A DNA stretch of 64,000 bases from Bryopsis sp. KO-2023 (lineage: Eukaryota > Chlorophyta > Ulvophyceae > Bryopsidales > Bryopsidaceae), in the NCBI GenBank assembly GCA_030272585.1, contig BSYQ01000001.1:8757001-8821000 (forward strand), read 5' to 3'. The first letter of the stretch is position 1, and the number at the start of each line of letters is the position of its first letter. Shown here piece by piece: positions 35,841 to 47,393 of this stretch. Below the pieces are notes generated by a model, which saw nothing but the letters and a program-made list of their open reading frames with translations, had not been told where the DNA came from and did no database searches. The translations under genes and the position numbers were made by a program.

Positions 35841-37614
35841 TCACCTTGGCTCAAAGCTCTGGGAGATTGAGGTGGCATCCGCAATGACGACTGGTCCTGG
35901 ATACATAAACTGACCTGAGCGATGTCAGTGATCCCAGATCTTGGTTTCAACGCCACCTGTTTTCATGGACTTGATGACATCTGTACAAATGAAAGCATAA
36001 TCGGTGAGCTCATCCACAATGGTGTTTCTCTGTCGTCAAAACAGTCTTGGTCCAAGCATGAGATAAAAGGATCCAGCAAAAAAAATGCTCCCCAAGTTTG
36101 ATCCCCAAAACAGGACCTCTGTGATCAACAAAAAAAAAGTCATCAGGATCATCAACTGACCCTGATGAAACTCCATGTGGATAAGCTAAAGTCCCATATC
36201 CTGTTTTATTCCTGCACAAGTACCAAGCGATGCGAGATTTGATTACCTGTTGCTGACACATGTGCAAGCATCTTTTAATCAAGCCGTTGCAAATGTCGGA
36301 GTGACGTTCCATTGTGTGGGCTGGGTATCAGGGCTGTCTGAATATGCAATCTTGTTCCCTTCGTGCTTTCGAGTCCTTTCGGGCCCATCTGCTTGTCAGT
36401 GGCGCACATCTCCTGGAATGTTGATAATATCGTCTGATGGTAATATCTGCAAGAGGAGTAAGAAAACAAACCTCAATACACGATACAAGGGCTGAAAGGA
36501 CAAGAATCGTATGGGGAAACAATGCTGCTGACAAATCAATGCAGCTTCGCAGATACAGAGCAAGCCACTTGCCTGAAGTGGGGTACGGGGAATGGTGAAT
36601 GGCGGCAGGGTAGGTGGTGCGGGGGAAGGAGCATGGCGAGATTCGTGCCATAGGTGGTGGAGGTGATCAGGGTGCAGAGCTGCCACAACTGGAGGACCTG
36701 TTTGACACACCAAAAACAAATAAATCCAGATCACATGCCGTCACAGCAGAAGTTTTTGAAGCTAGATTTATTTTCGGGCAGAAAAAATGAGCCCACTCAC
36801 TGGTGAGTTCTTTGCATCATGAACAAAGAATTGAAACTATTGCATTTATGGAATCTCCAATTACTGTCGTCGTGTCAAACAGCTGGGGGTGCTGTCTGCT
36901 GGACATTGGAAAGCGAAAATAACAAATTTTGGCCTGAACTACTTTAGGCAATATCCTAATGACTGTTTTTGTTTACCTTCTCGAACTGGAGATATGTTTG
37001 AAATGTAATGCGATGTATCCAGACAATCGCAAGTATTTTTCTTGCGGCTGGAAATTCTTGAGCGTCCTGAAGAGGGGATGCTCCACTGGAATTTTGGTAA
37101 GGATAATGGCAAGCAGTCTTTTTTGATTTCTGCAGGGTCCATGGCCTGTTCCAAATAACCTGTTAGACACAGTCAAAAATAGTTCAGACAATGCTATATA
37201 AATACACTGGATCTTCTATTAGGTCAGATTAACCTTCATTAAATGGCAAAGATATTTCACCATCCAAATTTTTAATGATGAAAAAAAATTATGTTGCACA
37301 AAACAACATGTTACATAATTCTTTTTTAACACAAAAATTATGTGATGCTACACCAAACAGAGAAGAAGAGGAATTCTTTTGGTCCTCCAAAGAAATGAAA
37401 AGAAATTGAAACAGAAATCAGCCAAAGCAATAAATATGACCGTATATACATATATATATGTATATTGTGCTGACCTTTGCCTCATCCTCCTCTTCTGATC
37501 AGCAGCCATTTTCACACATTGGTAGAAATCCAACAGTGAAACTCCCTGGGTGAACAAAACCCCTCCAGACCTCAGATCAATCTTCAAACCGTTTCTCTTC
37601 ATAATGCTTGGCAT
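35841..37614 (-). pseudogene. Array gene copy A, unknown family, broken in later exons
   Basis: Exon 1 starts at ATG 37614 and runs to about 37480: a 38-residue MPS-type segment then DQKRRMRQ, with a GTCAGC donor. Exon 2 (about 37161-36978) follows a CTAACAG acceptor and ends before GTAAAC; one frame is open in phase (core KIPVEHPLFRTLKNFQPQ). Exon 3 (about 36698-36573) is Pro/His-rich after a CAG. Exon 4 starts after CTTGCAG near 36449 and in the frame used by copy B stops at TGA soon after VRH. The last exon ends at 35841; compared with copy B it lacks 2 bp in the GATCACAC word, which shifts the frame. The exon 4 and last-exon lesions suggest a pseudogene. I recognise no domain. Confidence 0.5.
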
Positions 37615-38154
37615 GTCAATTTAACAATGACACGATTCTGTTCATCAAATAATTGCCACCCATCCTACTAAAATCGAACATATGTCTTCACTCCACCACA
37701 TACAGACTTTTTCGTTTTCCCCTGGATATCCTTTACCTTCAGAATCATGCAAAGAGATTCGCTGCTTTTCTTTCTTCTTTTTGCCTTGGCTCCTTGAAAA
37801 CCTTTTTAAAAAGATCTCAAAAAAGTTCAGCTGTTCTTCCCTGTGTGTTCCTCCAGTCCATATTTGTGTATTGCTCGGCACAAAAAATCCCTTTGCTCAC
37901 TCGATACTTTTCGTTTTCACCTTTTTTTTTGTGCCTTTTTTTTTCTTGTGCCCTTCTACTTTTGTGCCTGTTTAACTTTAATGTTGCAGGCAGTTCCCCC
38001 CAAATCAAAATGTGCTTTTGAAGCCAGGTTTTGTGTTCAAAATTGAAGGGAGGCCTCCAGACAGCTTCCATTAACCCCTTTTTTCTTTCCTACACCAGAT
38101 ACAGTCAGTACCTCTCTCCACTGGCTTAATATGAAAAACGGTCCTGATTTCACC

Positions 38155-40753
38155 ACAACACTCTTTTTTTGCATCTATCCTCTTTTTTTCTTTAAACTAT
38201 CATTTCTTTTTTCTTCAACTGCCCCTGTCTCCTTTATTTTTTCTCTAAAGTAGTATTTTTTCCTGAAACTGTCATCCTTTTCTTTTCTTTGCTAAACTGT
38301 TATTTTTTTTCTCAACTGTCGTCCTCTTTTTTTTCTCCTGCAATCTTCTTTTTTCCCGACTGATTTTTTTCTCCAGGACAATCATTCTTTTCTTTTTTTT
38401 GTTTAACTATCTTCTTTTTTCCTGAACCGTCATCCATTTTTTTTTTTGGTTCAATTGTCTGCTTTTTTTTTGCAAACTGTCACCCTCTCCTTTTTTTTGT
38501 CCAATATCTTTTTTTTTATTATCTTTTTTTTTTCCTCAACTGTCAATATCTTCTTCTTTCCAACTGAATTCTTTTCCCTCAAGTGTCATCATCTTTTTTT
38601 TTCTGAAAAAAACTATCGCCCTCTTGTTTGAACCAATAATCTACAAGACTGTACAAACTAAAGTACATAATGTACAGAGTATACAAAAATTGTACATAAT
38701 ATACAATGTATACAAGAAAAATATACATAATGTACAGATGTGTACAAAAACTGTACATAATGTACAGATATGTACAAGCCTGGAATGAGCTGGGTAATTT
38801 GAAAGATTTGTCCAGCCAGAGTTGAAGTGGTGCTCCAGGATGCTCCCAATTTCCCCCTATTCCCTTGTTTTTCTTCTTCTTTTTTTTCTCAGTCCCCTTT
38901 CGAGCCAAAAGATGAGCAAAAAAATACCCCCTGTTCACTATAACTTCTTCAATTTCTTTTTTTTCAACTTTTTTAAAGCTATCGAACCCCACCAAACTGG
39001 AGCATTTGGCACCTCCCTTCTTTTCAAGCGACTCCGAGCATTATCGGGAAACTGCAAAAACATCCTCTAAAAATTTATCTTCTTTTTCCCATTCTTTTTG
39101 AAAATCTCAACAGTTTAAGACTAACTTGTCTCCTTTTTTTTTCCTTCTCTTTCAACCTTGCAGCCCAGCTCAGGACAGCACCATCCAACTTTTTCCTTGA
39201 CATTTCTGGTGGGTGCCAAAGATTCCGGATAAAACTGTCGTCCTTCATTCTCGATCCCTTCCTGCGGGACGTCGCCAGTCTGAAAGCAAAAACAAAATTT
39301 CTCAGCAAACTGCTTCCCAATTTGTGAGCTGCAGAATCACAAAAGAAAAACTCACACATAAGTTTCAAGGTCAAGTTCTTTTCATCCAAAGAAAAAAAAA
39401 CGAAGTAATAAGAAAACACAAAAGACAAGGACATATGACTCACCATGACTAAATATAGAGTGAGGCACCCCCACACCTCGCACTCCCCTCCCCTCCCACC
39501 CCACCCAAGCCCAACCCCCCCTCGCTCCGCCCAAACCCCAACTCCTTCCCCACCCCACCCAAGCCACGCTCCCCCCCAACTCCACCCCACCCCAGCACAC
39601 CCGCCTCTCTCCAACCCCAGCCCCAACCCTAACTCCCTCTCCCTAACCCAATCCCCCCCCCACTCCTGCCCCGCGCCTTCCAACCGATCTGGCACCGCCG
39701 CTCCCACCCAGGACCAGGCCACATTGATTCTTGCTGCACCACCACCACCGTCTTCATCTCCGGCTCCAGCTCCAGCTCCGACTCCACGCGTGAGACACGC
39801 ACACAAATTTTAGCTCATCAACAAAAAATTGAAACAACATAACAAAACAATGACTTCTTTGGGAAAAGAAAGACAATTTTTTTTCAAAAAAAAATTGCAA
39901 AACAGAAATCGCAAAAAAAAAGCCATCAAAATTAAAAAAACAACAAATGATTGGATTTTAATCAAAAAAAATATTTGATTAAAAAATTTCTTTCAAATCA
40001 AAAAAAGAATTGGATAACAATAATTTCAACAACAAAAAGCACATCAACACACACAAAAAAAAGACAGGATAGTGATCAGAAAAAATGTTTGATTTTGAAG
40101 AAAGTTTTAAATGAGAATTTTTTTGAAGTCGTACCTTGTGTGAGCTTTCTTGGGGGGAGCCATAGGTGGCTCTGCTTGGTCTGCTTGGTCTGCTTGGTCC
40201 GCTTGGTCTGCTTGGTGGTGGTGGTGCTTGCTTGTGGAGGCCCGGTTTGAAGGGGTCCGGAGGGGGTCCAGCATCGGTGGAAGACGGCAGGGGGGTGGGG
40301 TCAGGGGAGAGGGTTAGGGGAGGGAGAAAGGGAAGGGGCGGGGTGGAGGAGACAGGGCCGAGGCAAGGCGGAGCGGGAAGGAAACGCAGCCCGGGCAGAG
40401 TGAAGAAAGAGAGGGGAATGAACGGAGGAGGAGAAGGTCGAGCGAGGGCAAGGGGAAAAGGAGGGAGTACGAGGTGCGGGGGAAGGGGGCACTCCGAAAT
40501 CCTCTGAAAACATTTTCCTTCACAAACAAAAAAACCCAGCACCTTCAAATAATGTCCAGATCAGGGAGCATTTGCTGCTCATCATTTTCTTTTTTCAAAC
40601 AAGGGTTTCAAAGTATAAGCACTGGTGAAATGTCATCATATAACCAAGCTTAAACTGAACCAATTCAAAAATGTGAACACAACATTCAAGATCAAGTGCC
40701 AAAAATAACACCATGAAAATGAAGGTTTTCAATACGTTTTGCCAGCTTGTGAA
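38155..40753. repeat. Spacer of array unit 2
   Basis: Same order as in unit 1: pyrimidine minisatellite (38160-38640), GTACA cluster (38650-38780), gene-like stretch after a TTTCAG acceptor on the minus strand (about 39280-39160, core RRKGSRMKDDSFIRNLW), GC-rich telomere-like block (39455-39800), A-rich stretch (39820-40120) and G-rich block (40125-40600). The gene-like stretch is in all three units but frame-altered between them. Confidence 0.7.
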
Positions 40754-42358
40754 TCACCTTGGCACAAAGCTCTGGGAGATTGAGGTGGCATCCGCAATGA
40801 CGACTGGTCCTGGATACATCGAACTGACCTGAGCAACGTCAGTGTGATCCCAGATCTTGATTTCAACGCTCCATGGCCATGTTTTCATGGAATCAATGAT
40901 TTCTGTACAAATGAAAGCATAATCGGTGAGCTCATCCACATTGGTGTATCTCTGTCGTCAAAACAGTCTTGGTCCCAGCATGAGATAAAAGGATCCAGCA
41001 AAAAAAATGCTCCAGTTTGATCCCCAAAGCAGGACAAAAATAAAAAATGTCATCAGGGTCATCAACTGACCCTCATGAAACTCCATGTAGCCAAGCTAAA
41101 GTCCCATATCCTGTTTTCTTCCACAAGTACCAAGCGATGCGAGATATGATTACCTGTTGCTGACACATGTGCGAGCAAGCATCCTTTAATCCAGCCATGG
41201 AAAATATTGGAATGACGTTCCATTGTGTGGGCTGGGTATCAGGGTTGTCTGAATATGCAATCTTGTTCCCTTCGTGCTTTTGAGGCCCATCTGCTTGTTG
41301 GTGGCGCATATCTCCTGGAATGTTGATAATATCTTCTGATGGTAATATCTGCAAGAGGAGTAAGAAAACAAACCTCAATACACGATACAAGGGCTGAAAG
41401 GACAAGAATCGTATGGGGAAACAACTCTGCAAACAATTCAATGCAGCTTCGCAGACACAGAGCAAGCGACTTGCCTGAAGTGGGGCAGGGGGGATGGTGA
41501 ATGGCGGCAGAGTAGGTGGTGTGGGAAAAGGAGCATGGCTGGCTTCGTGCTATAGGTGGTGGAGGTGATCAGGGTGCAGAGCTGCCACAACTGGAGGACC
41601 TGTTTGACACATCAAAAACAAACAAATCCAGATCACATGGACATTGGAAAGCGAAAATAACAAATTTTGGCCTGAACTACTTTAGGCAATATCCTAATGA
41701 CTGTTTTTGTTTACCTTCTTGAACTGGAGATACGTTTGAAATGCAATGCGATGTATCCAGACAATCGCAAGTCCTATTCTTGCGGCTGGAAATTCTTGAG
41801 CGTCCTGAAGAGGGGATGCTCCACTGGAATTTTGGTAAGGATAATGGCAAGCAGTCTTTTTTGATTTCTGCAGGGTCCATGGCCTGTTCCAAATAACCTG
41901 TTAGACACAGTCAAAAATAGTTCAGACAATGCTATATAAATACACTGGATCTTCTATTAGGTCAGATTAACCTTCATTAAATGGCAAAGATATTTCACCA
42001 TCCAAATTTTTAATGATGAAAAAAAATTATGTTGCACAAAACAACATGTTACATAATTCTTTTTTAACACAAAAATTATGTGATGCTACACCAAACAGAG
42101 AAGAAGAGGAATTCTTTTGGTCCTCCAAAGAAATGAAAAGAAATTGAAACAGAAATCAGCCAAAGCAATAAATATGACCGTATATACATATACATATATA
42201 TATGTATATTGTGCTGACCTTTGCCTCATCCTCCTCTTCTGATCAGCAGCCATTTTCACACATTGGTAGAAATCCAACAGTGAAACTCCCTGGGTGCACA
42301 AAACCCCTCCAGACCTCAGATCAATCTTCAAACCGTTTCTCTTCATAATGCTTAGCAT
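40754..42358 (-). pseudogene. Array gene copy B, unknown family, best preserved later exons
   Basis: Exon 1 starts at ATG 42358 and differs slightly from copy A (MLSIMKRNG at the start). Exon 2 (about 41898-41718) has a TAG in the frame that is open in copies A and C, though another frame stays open in all three. Exon 4 (about 41346-41152) is fully open for about 65 codons: it begins near LPSEDIINIPGDM, includes WNVIPIFSMAG and ends at SHMCQQQ before a GTAATC donor. The last exon, ending at TGA 40754, is intact, with core WSVEIKIWDHTDVAQ and GPVVIADATSISQSF. If exon 2 uses the alternative frame the gene could still be expressed. Function unknown. Confidence 0.45.
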
Positions 42359-42914
42359 GTCAATTTAACAATGACACGATTCTGTTCATCAAATAATTGC
42401 CACCCATCCTACTAAAATCGAACATATGTCTTCACTCCACCACATACAGACTTTTTCGTTTTCCCCTGGATATCCTTTACCTTCAGAATCTCGCAAAGAG
42501 ATTCGCTGCTTTTCTTTCTTCTTTTTGCCTTGGCTCCTTGAAAATATTTTTTATAAGGACCTCAACTAAATCCAGCCATTCTTCCCTGTGTGTTCCTCCA
42601 GTCCATATCTGTGTATTGTTCGGCACGAAAAATCCCTTTGCTCACTCGATACTTTTCTTTTTCACCTTTTTTTTGTACATTTTTTTTTCTTGTGCCCTTC
42701 TACTTTTGTGCCTTTTTTTCCTTCAATTTTGCAGGCAGTTTCCCCCCCCAAAATCAAAATGTGCTTTTTAAGCCAGGTTTCGTGTTCAAAATTGGAGGGA
42801 AGCCTCCAGACAACCTTGAATTTCTTGTTTGATTCTTTTCTTTCTTCCACTAAGGCGGTCAAGTCAGTACCCCTCTCCACTGGCTTAATATGAAAAACGG
42901 TTCTGATTTCACCA

Positions 42915-45398
42915 CAACACTCTTTTTTTGCACCTATCCTCTTTTAATCTTTAAACTATCTTTTCTTTTTTCTTCAACTGCTCTTGTCTCTTTTTTTTCC
43001 TCTAAAGTAGTATTTTTTTCCTGAAACTGTCATCCTTTTCTTTTCTTTGCTAAACTGTTATTTTTTTTTCTGAACCGTCATCCACTTTTTTGGGGGGTGA
43101 AACTATCTGCTATTTTTTCCTAATATCACCCTCTCTTTTTTTTGTTGAACTGTCTTTTTTTTTCCTTAACTGTCAATATCTTTTCCTTTCTAACTGAATT
43201 CTTTTCCCTCAAGTGTTATTATCTTTTTTTCAACGATCATTTGTTCCCTCAAAAACTATCGCCCTCTTGTTTCAACCAATAATCTACAAAATGTACAAGA
43301 CTGTACAAACTAAAGTACATAATGTACAAGACTGTACAAACTAAGATACAAAATGTACAATGTATACAAGAAAATTGTACATATTGTACAATGTATACAA
43401 AAAAAGTGTACATAATGTACAAAGTGTACAAGCCTGGAATGAGCTGGGTAATTTGAAAGATTTGTCCAGCCAGAGTTGCAGCGATGCTCCAGGTTGCTCC
43501 TATTTTCCCCTTATTCCCTTGTTTTCTTATTATTATTTTTTCTCAGTCCCCTCTCGAGCCAAAAAATGAAAAAAAATTCCCCCTGTTCACTATCACTTCT
43601 TCCACTTCCACTTCCACTTTTTATTTTGTTTTCAACTTTCTTTCAGCTTTCGAACGCCCTTAGCACCTCCCTTTTTTTCAAGCGACTGCGAGCATTATCG
43701 GGAAACTTCAAAACATCTTCTCAAAATGTACCTTCTTTTTCCCTCTTTTTTTGGACAGCACCATCCAACTTTTTCCTCGACAATTCTGATTGGTGTGAAA
43801 GTCGTCCTTAATTCTCGAGGCACTCCTGCGGGACGTCGCTAGTCTGAAAGCAAAAACAAAATTTTTCAGCAAACTGCTTCCCAATTTGCGAGCTGCAGAA
43901 TCACAAGAGCACACATAAGTTTCAAGGTTGATTTATTTTCACAAGAGTTGCATCCAGGAAACACATACGAATAAATGAGAAAAAGAAACATGACTCACCA
44001 TGCATAAATAAAAGGTGAGGCACCCCCACACCTCGCACGCCACTCCCCTCCCACCCCACCCAAGCCCGACCCCCCCTCGCTCCGCCCAAACCCCAACTCC
44101 TTCCCCACCCCACCCAAGCCACGATTCCCCCCCAACTCCACCCCACCCCAGCACACCCGCCTCTCTCCAACCCCAACCCCAACCCTAACTCCCTCTCCCT
44201 AACCCAATCCCCCCCCCACTCCTGCCCCGCGCCTTCCAACCGATCTGGCACCGCCGCTCCCACCCAGGACCAGGCCATCTGTGTTTCTTGCTGCACCACC
44301 ACCACCGTCTTCATCTCCATCTCCGGCTCCAGCTCCAGCTCCAGCTCCAGCTCCGACTCCGACTCCACGCGTGGGACACGCACAAAAAGATTAGCTCATC
44401 AACAAAAAATTGAAAACAACATAACAAAACAATGACTTCTTTGGAAAAAAAAAGACAATTTCTTCAAAAAAAAAATTGCAAAACAGAAATTGCAACAACA
44501 AAAAACACATCAACACAATAAAAAAAAAAATACAAGAATGTCATCAGAAAATTATTTGATTAAAAAATCAACACAAAAAAAAGACAGGATTGTGGTCAGA
44601 AAAAATGTTTGATTTCAAGAAAAAAAATTAAATGAACAAGCACGATTTTTTTCTTTTTTTTGAAGTCGTACCTTGTCTGAGCTTTCTTGGGGGAAGCCAT
44701 AGGTGGCTCTGCTTGGTCTGCTTGGCTCTGCTTGGTCCGCTTGGTGGTGGTGGTGCTTGCTTGCTTGTGGAGGCCCGGTTTGAAGGGGTCCGGAGGGGGT
44801 CCAGCATCGGTGGAAGACGGCAGGGGGGTGGGGTCAGGGGAGAGGGTTAGGGGAGGGAGAAAGGGAAGGGGCGGGGTGGAGGAGACAGGGCCGAGGCAAG
44901 GCGGAGCGGGAAGGAAACGCAGCCCGGGCAGAGTGAAGAAAGAGAGGGGAATGAACGGAGGAGGAGAAGGTCGAGCGAGGGCAGGGGGAAAAGGAGGGAG
45001 TACGAGGCGCGGGGGAAGGGGGCACTCCGAAATCCGCTGAAAACATTTTTCTGCACAAACAAAAAAACCCAGCACCCTCAAATAATGTCCAGATCAGGGA
45101 GCATTTGCTGTTCATTTTTTTTTTCAAACAAGGGTTAAACAAAGTATAAGCACTGGTGAAATGTGATCAATTAGGCAAGCTGAAACTGAACCAATGCAAA
45201 AATGTGAACACAACATTCAAGATTAAGTGCCAACTTTGTACCACAGTATTATGATTCGCTCAGGTCACAACCATACACTGATACCAAAATCTATGAGCAA
45301 CAAACCCTCGCTGTCCTCAATGTCTAATGCTGTGGAAGGCTTTGATTTATTATACACACAAAAATAACACCCTGTGAATGACAGTACGTTTTCTCAGT
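42915..45398. repeat. Spacer of array unit 3
   Basis: Same blocks as units 1 and 2: pyrimidine minisatellite (42920-43260), GTACA cluster (43285-43432, the densest), GC-rich telomere-like block (44010-44380) and G-rich block (44663-45050). It also contains about 100 bp near 45235-45350 without a counterpart in the other units. Confidence 0.7.
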
Positions 45399-46908
45399 TC
45401 ACCTCGGCACAAAGCCCTGGGAGATTGAGGTGGCATCCACAATGACGACTGGTCCTGGATGCATCGAACTGACCTGAGCGATGTCAGTGTGATCCCAGAT
45501 CTTGATTTCAACCCCCCCCTGTTTTTATGGACTTGATGATATCTGTACAAATGAAAGCTTAATCGGTGAGCTCATCCACATTGGTGTTTCTCTGTCGTCA
45601 AAACAGTCTTGGTCCAAGCATGAGATAGAAGGATCCAACCAAAAAATGCCCCAGTTTGATTCCCAAAACAGGACAAAAATAAAAAAACCCATCAGGGTCA
45701 TCAACTGACCCTGATTAAACCCCATGTAGCTAAGCTAAAGTCCCATTTCCTGTTTTCTTCCTCCACAAGTACCAAGCGCTGTGGTTACCTGTTGCTGACA
45801 CATTTGCACATATCCTTTAATCCAGCCATGGAAAACATCGGAATGACGTTCCACTGTGTGGGCTGGATATTAGGGTTAGGGGCCGAAAATGCAATTTCCT
45901 TCATGCTTTTGAGTCCTGGGCCCATCTGCTTGTCGCTAGCGCACATCTACTGGAATATTGATAATGTCTGCAAGAGGCAAAAAGAAAATTCGGGAAACAG
46001 ACCTCAATCCACGATATAAGGGCTGAAAGGACAAGAATCGTATGGGGAAACAACTCTGCAAACAATTCAATGCAGCTTCGCAGACACAGAGCAAGCGACT
46101 TGCCTGAAGTGGGGCAGGGGGGATGGTGAATGGCGGCAGAGTAGGTGGTGTGGGAAAAGGAGCATGGCTGGCTTCGTGCTATAGGTGGTGGAGGTGATCA
46201 GGGTGCAGAGCTGCCACAACTGGAGGACCTGTTTGACACATCAAAAACAAACAAATCCAGATCACATGGACATTGGAAAGCGAAAATAACAAATTTTGGC
46301 CTGAACTACTTTAGGCAATATCCTAATGACTGCTTTTGTTTACCTTCTCGAACTGGAGATATGTTTGAAATGTAATGCGATGTATCCAGACAATCGCAAG
46401 TATTTTTCTTGCGGCTGGAAATTCTTGAGCGTCCTGAAGAGGGGATGCTCCACTGGAATTTTGGTAACGATAATGGTAAGCAGTCTTTTTTTATTTCCAT
46501 GGCCTGTTCCAAATAAGCTGTTAGACACAGTCAAAAATAGTTCAGACAATGCAACATAAATACACTGGTTTATCTAATCGGTAAGATTAACCCTCATTTT
46601 CAAACAGAGAAGAAGAGGGATTTTCTTGGTCCTCCAAAGAAATGAAAAGAAATTGAAACAGAAATCAGCCAAAGCAATAAATATGACCGTATGTACATAA
46701 ATACTTACGTATATGCCCTGCCCTTGGTGAAAATCCAGCTCAATATTGTCAGTTCGAGATGCACGAGTGGAACTTGGGCGATTATTTCGCTCAGGCGATC
46801 CTGTAGAAACACAACGTTGCCGATATTCGAGTGACGCAAGTACGCTCGAATGCTAAGCTGACTGAGGGTGCAAAAATAAGGTCGGGGTTTGTCCGACCAT
46901 TGGACCAC
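45399..46908 (-). CDS. Array gene copy C with a different putative first exon; candidate parent gene
   Basis: Array homology ends near 46705, in the stretch that is intron 1 of copies A and B. Just beyond lies a minus-strand frame of about 66 codons (46908-46710) with natural-looking protein (SQLSIRAYLRHSNIGNVVF and VPLVHLELTILSWIF) and a strong donor, TAC|GTAAGT, at the edge. Exon 2-like sequence follows at about 46515-46345 and is open. Exon 4-like sequence (about 45967-45790) and the last exon (to TGA 45399) resemble copies A and B; the last exon has a G-run that causes an early TGA in one frame. No in-frame ATG opens the new first exon, so an upstream exon or other start is needed. This could be the original gene, itself damaged, or a chance fusion at a breakpoint. 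Confidence 0.35.
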
Positions 46909-47393
46909 CCCTGGACGAACCTCGGGTGTTGCAAGCGAACGCCACAGCCCTGGACTTAAAGCTAAACCCCCCCTTGGTCAGCTCCGAAGAGCTGAAATAT
47001 CAAACTCGCAGTGGACCCTTCACCGTCTCGGCACGGTGCATGGTTCTTTTTGGAGGGGTCGGATCCCGATGATTTCGCCACTGGGGGCAAATCCTAGAAC
47101 CCAGGGAGCCAACGTGATTTGCCACTATGCAGCGCGCTGAAAAAACGCTTGATGGAATGTCAGCGTCAACCGTATGGCCTTGTTAGTTTTTCACGCTGAG
47201 CGTGTTGGGCACACCAAAGTAGCACCCAGATAGATAATCGGTGATGGAACGGTTGCTCTGGTTTTCATTGTCGCTTGCACAAGAGGGTGGTACGAATCCA
47301 CCCAACTCACAATCACTGTCGCCCGACCGCTGCCAGGAAGCCCCCTCCTGCCGTTAATCATGGCTGCCGATTGCGCAATCCCCCTCGAAACCA
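46909..47393. promoter_or_regulatory. 5' region between array copy C and NTAN1
   Basis: Normal-complexity, relatively GC-rich DNA lying head-to-head between the candidate first exon of copy C and the NTAN1 start. Bidirectional promoter is inferred from arrangement only. A minus frame is open through part of it without an ATG. Confidence 0.3.

Larger units (their letters stand above)
33030..46705. repeat. Tandem array of three gene-plus-spacer units
   Basis: The same ordered landmarks recur three times. Spacer start (ACAACACTCTTTTTTTGC): about 33090, 38155, 42915. GC-rich block: 34505, 39477, 44033. GAAGTCGTACCTT: 35231, 40125, 44663. Gene 3' end: 35841, 40754, 45399. GGACAAGAATCGTATGGGG: 36498, 41399, 46029. 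The unit is therefore about 4.5-5.0 kb. Each holds, on the minus strand, a multi-exon gene body (about 1.6-1.8 kb) and a spacer of about 3 kb made of pyrimidine-rich minisatellite, a GTACA cluster, a gene-like GC-rich block with CCCTAA words and a G-rich block. The third unit breaks off near 46705, inside what is intron 1 of copies A and B. Similarity looks high, so the duplication seems recent. Confidence 0.9.

Noticed and set aside
39445..39813. Pro/Ser-rich and Gly-rich open frames in the GC-rich array blocks
   Set aside because: Both strands are open because the DNA is strongly skewed C/G and lacks stop words. The peptides are low complexity, and reading-frame continuity between the three copies is explained by recent duplication.
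33030..46705. The array as an LTR or non-LTR retrotransposon
   Set aside because: No reverse transcriptase, integrase or Gag-like frame, no LTR pair, and the units contain intron-like sequence with splice borders, which argues against an RNA intermediate.
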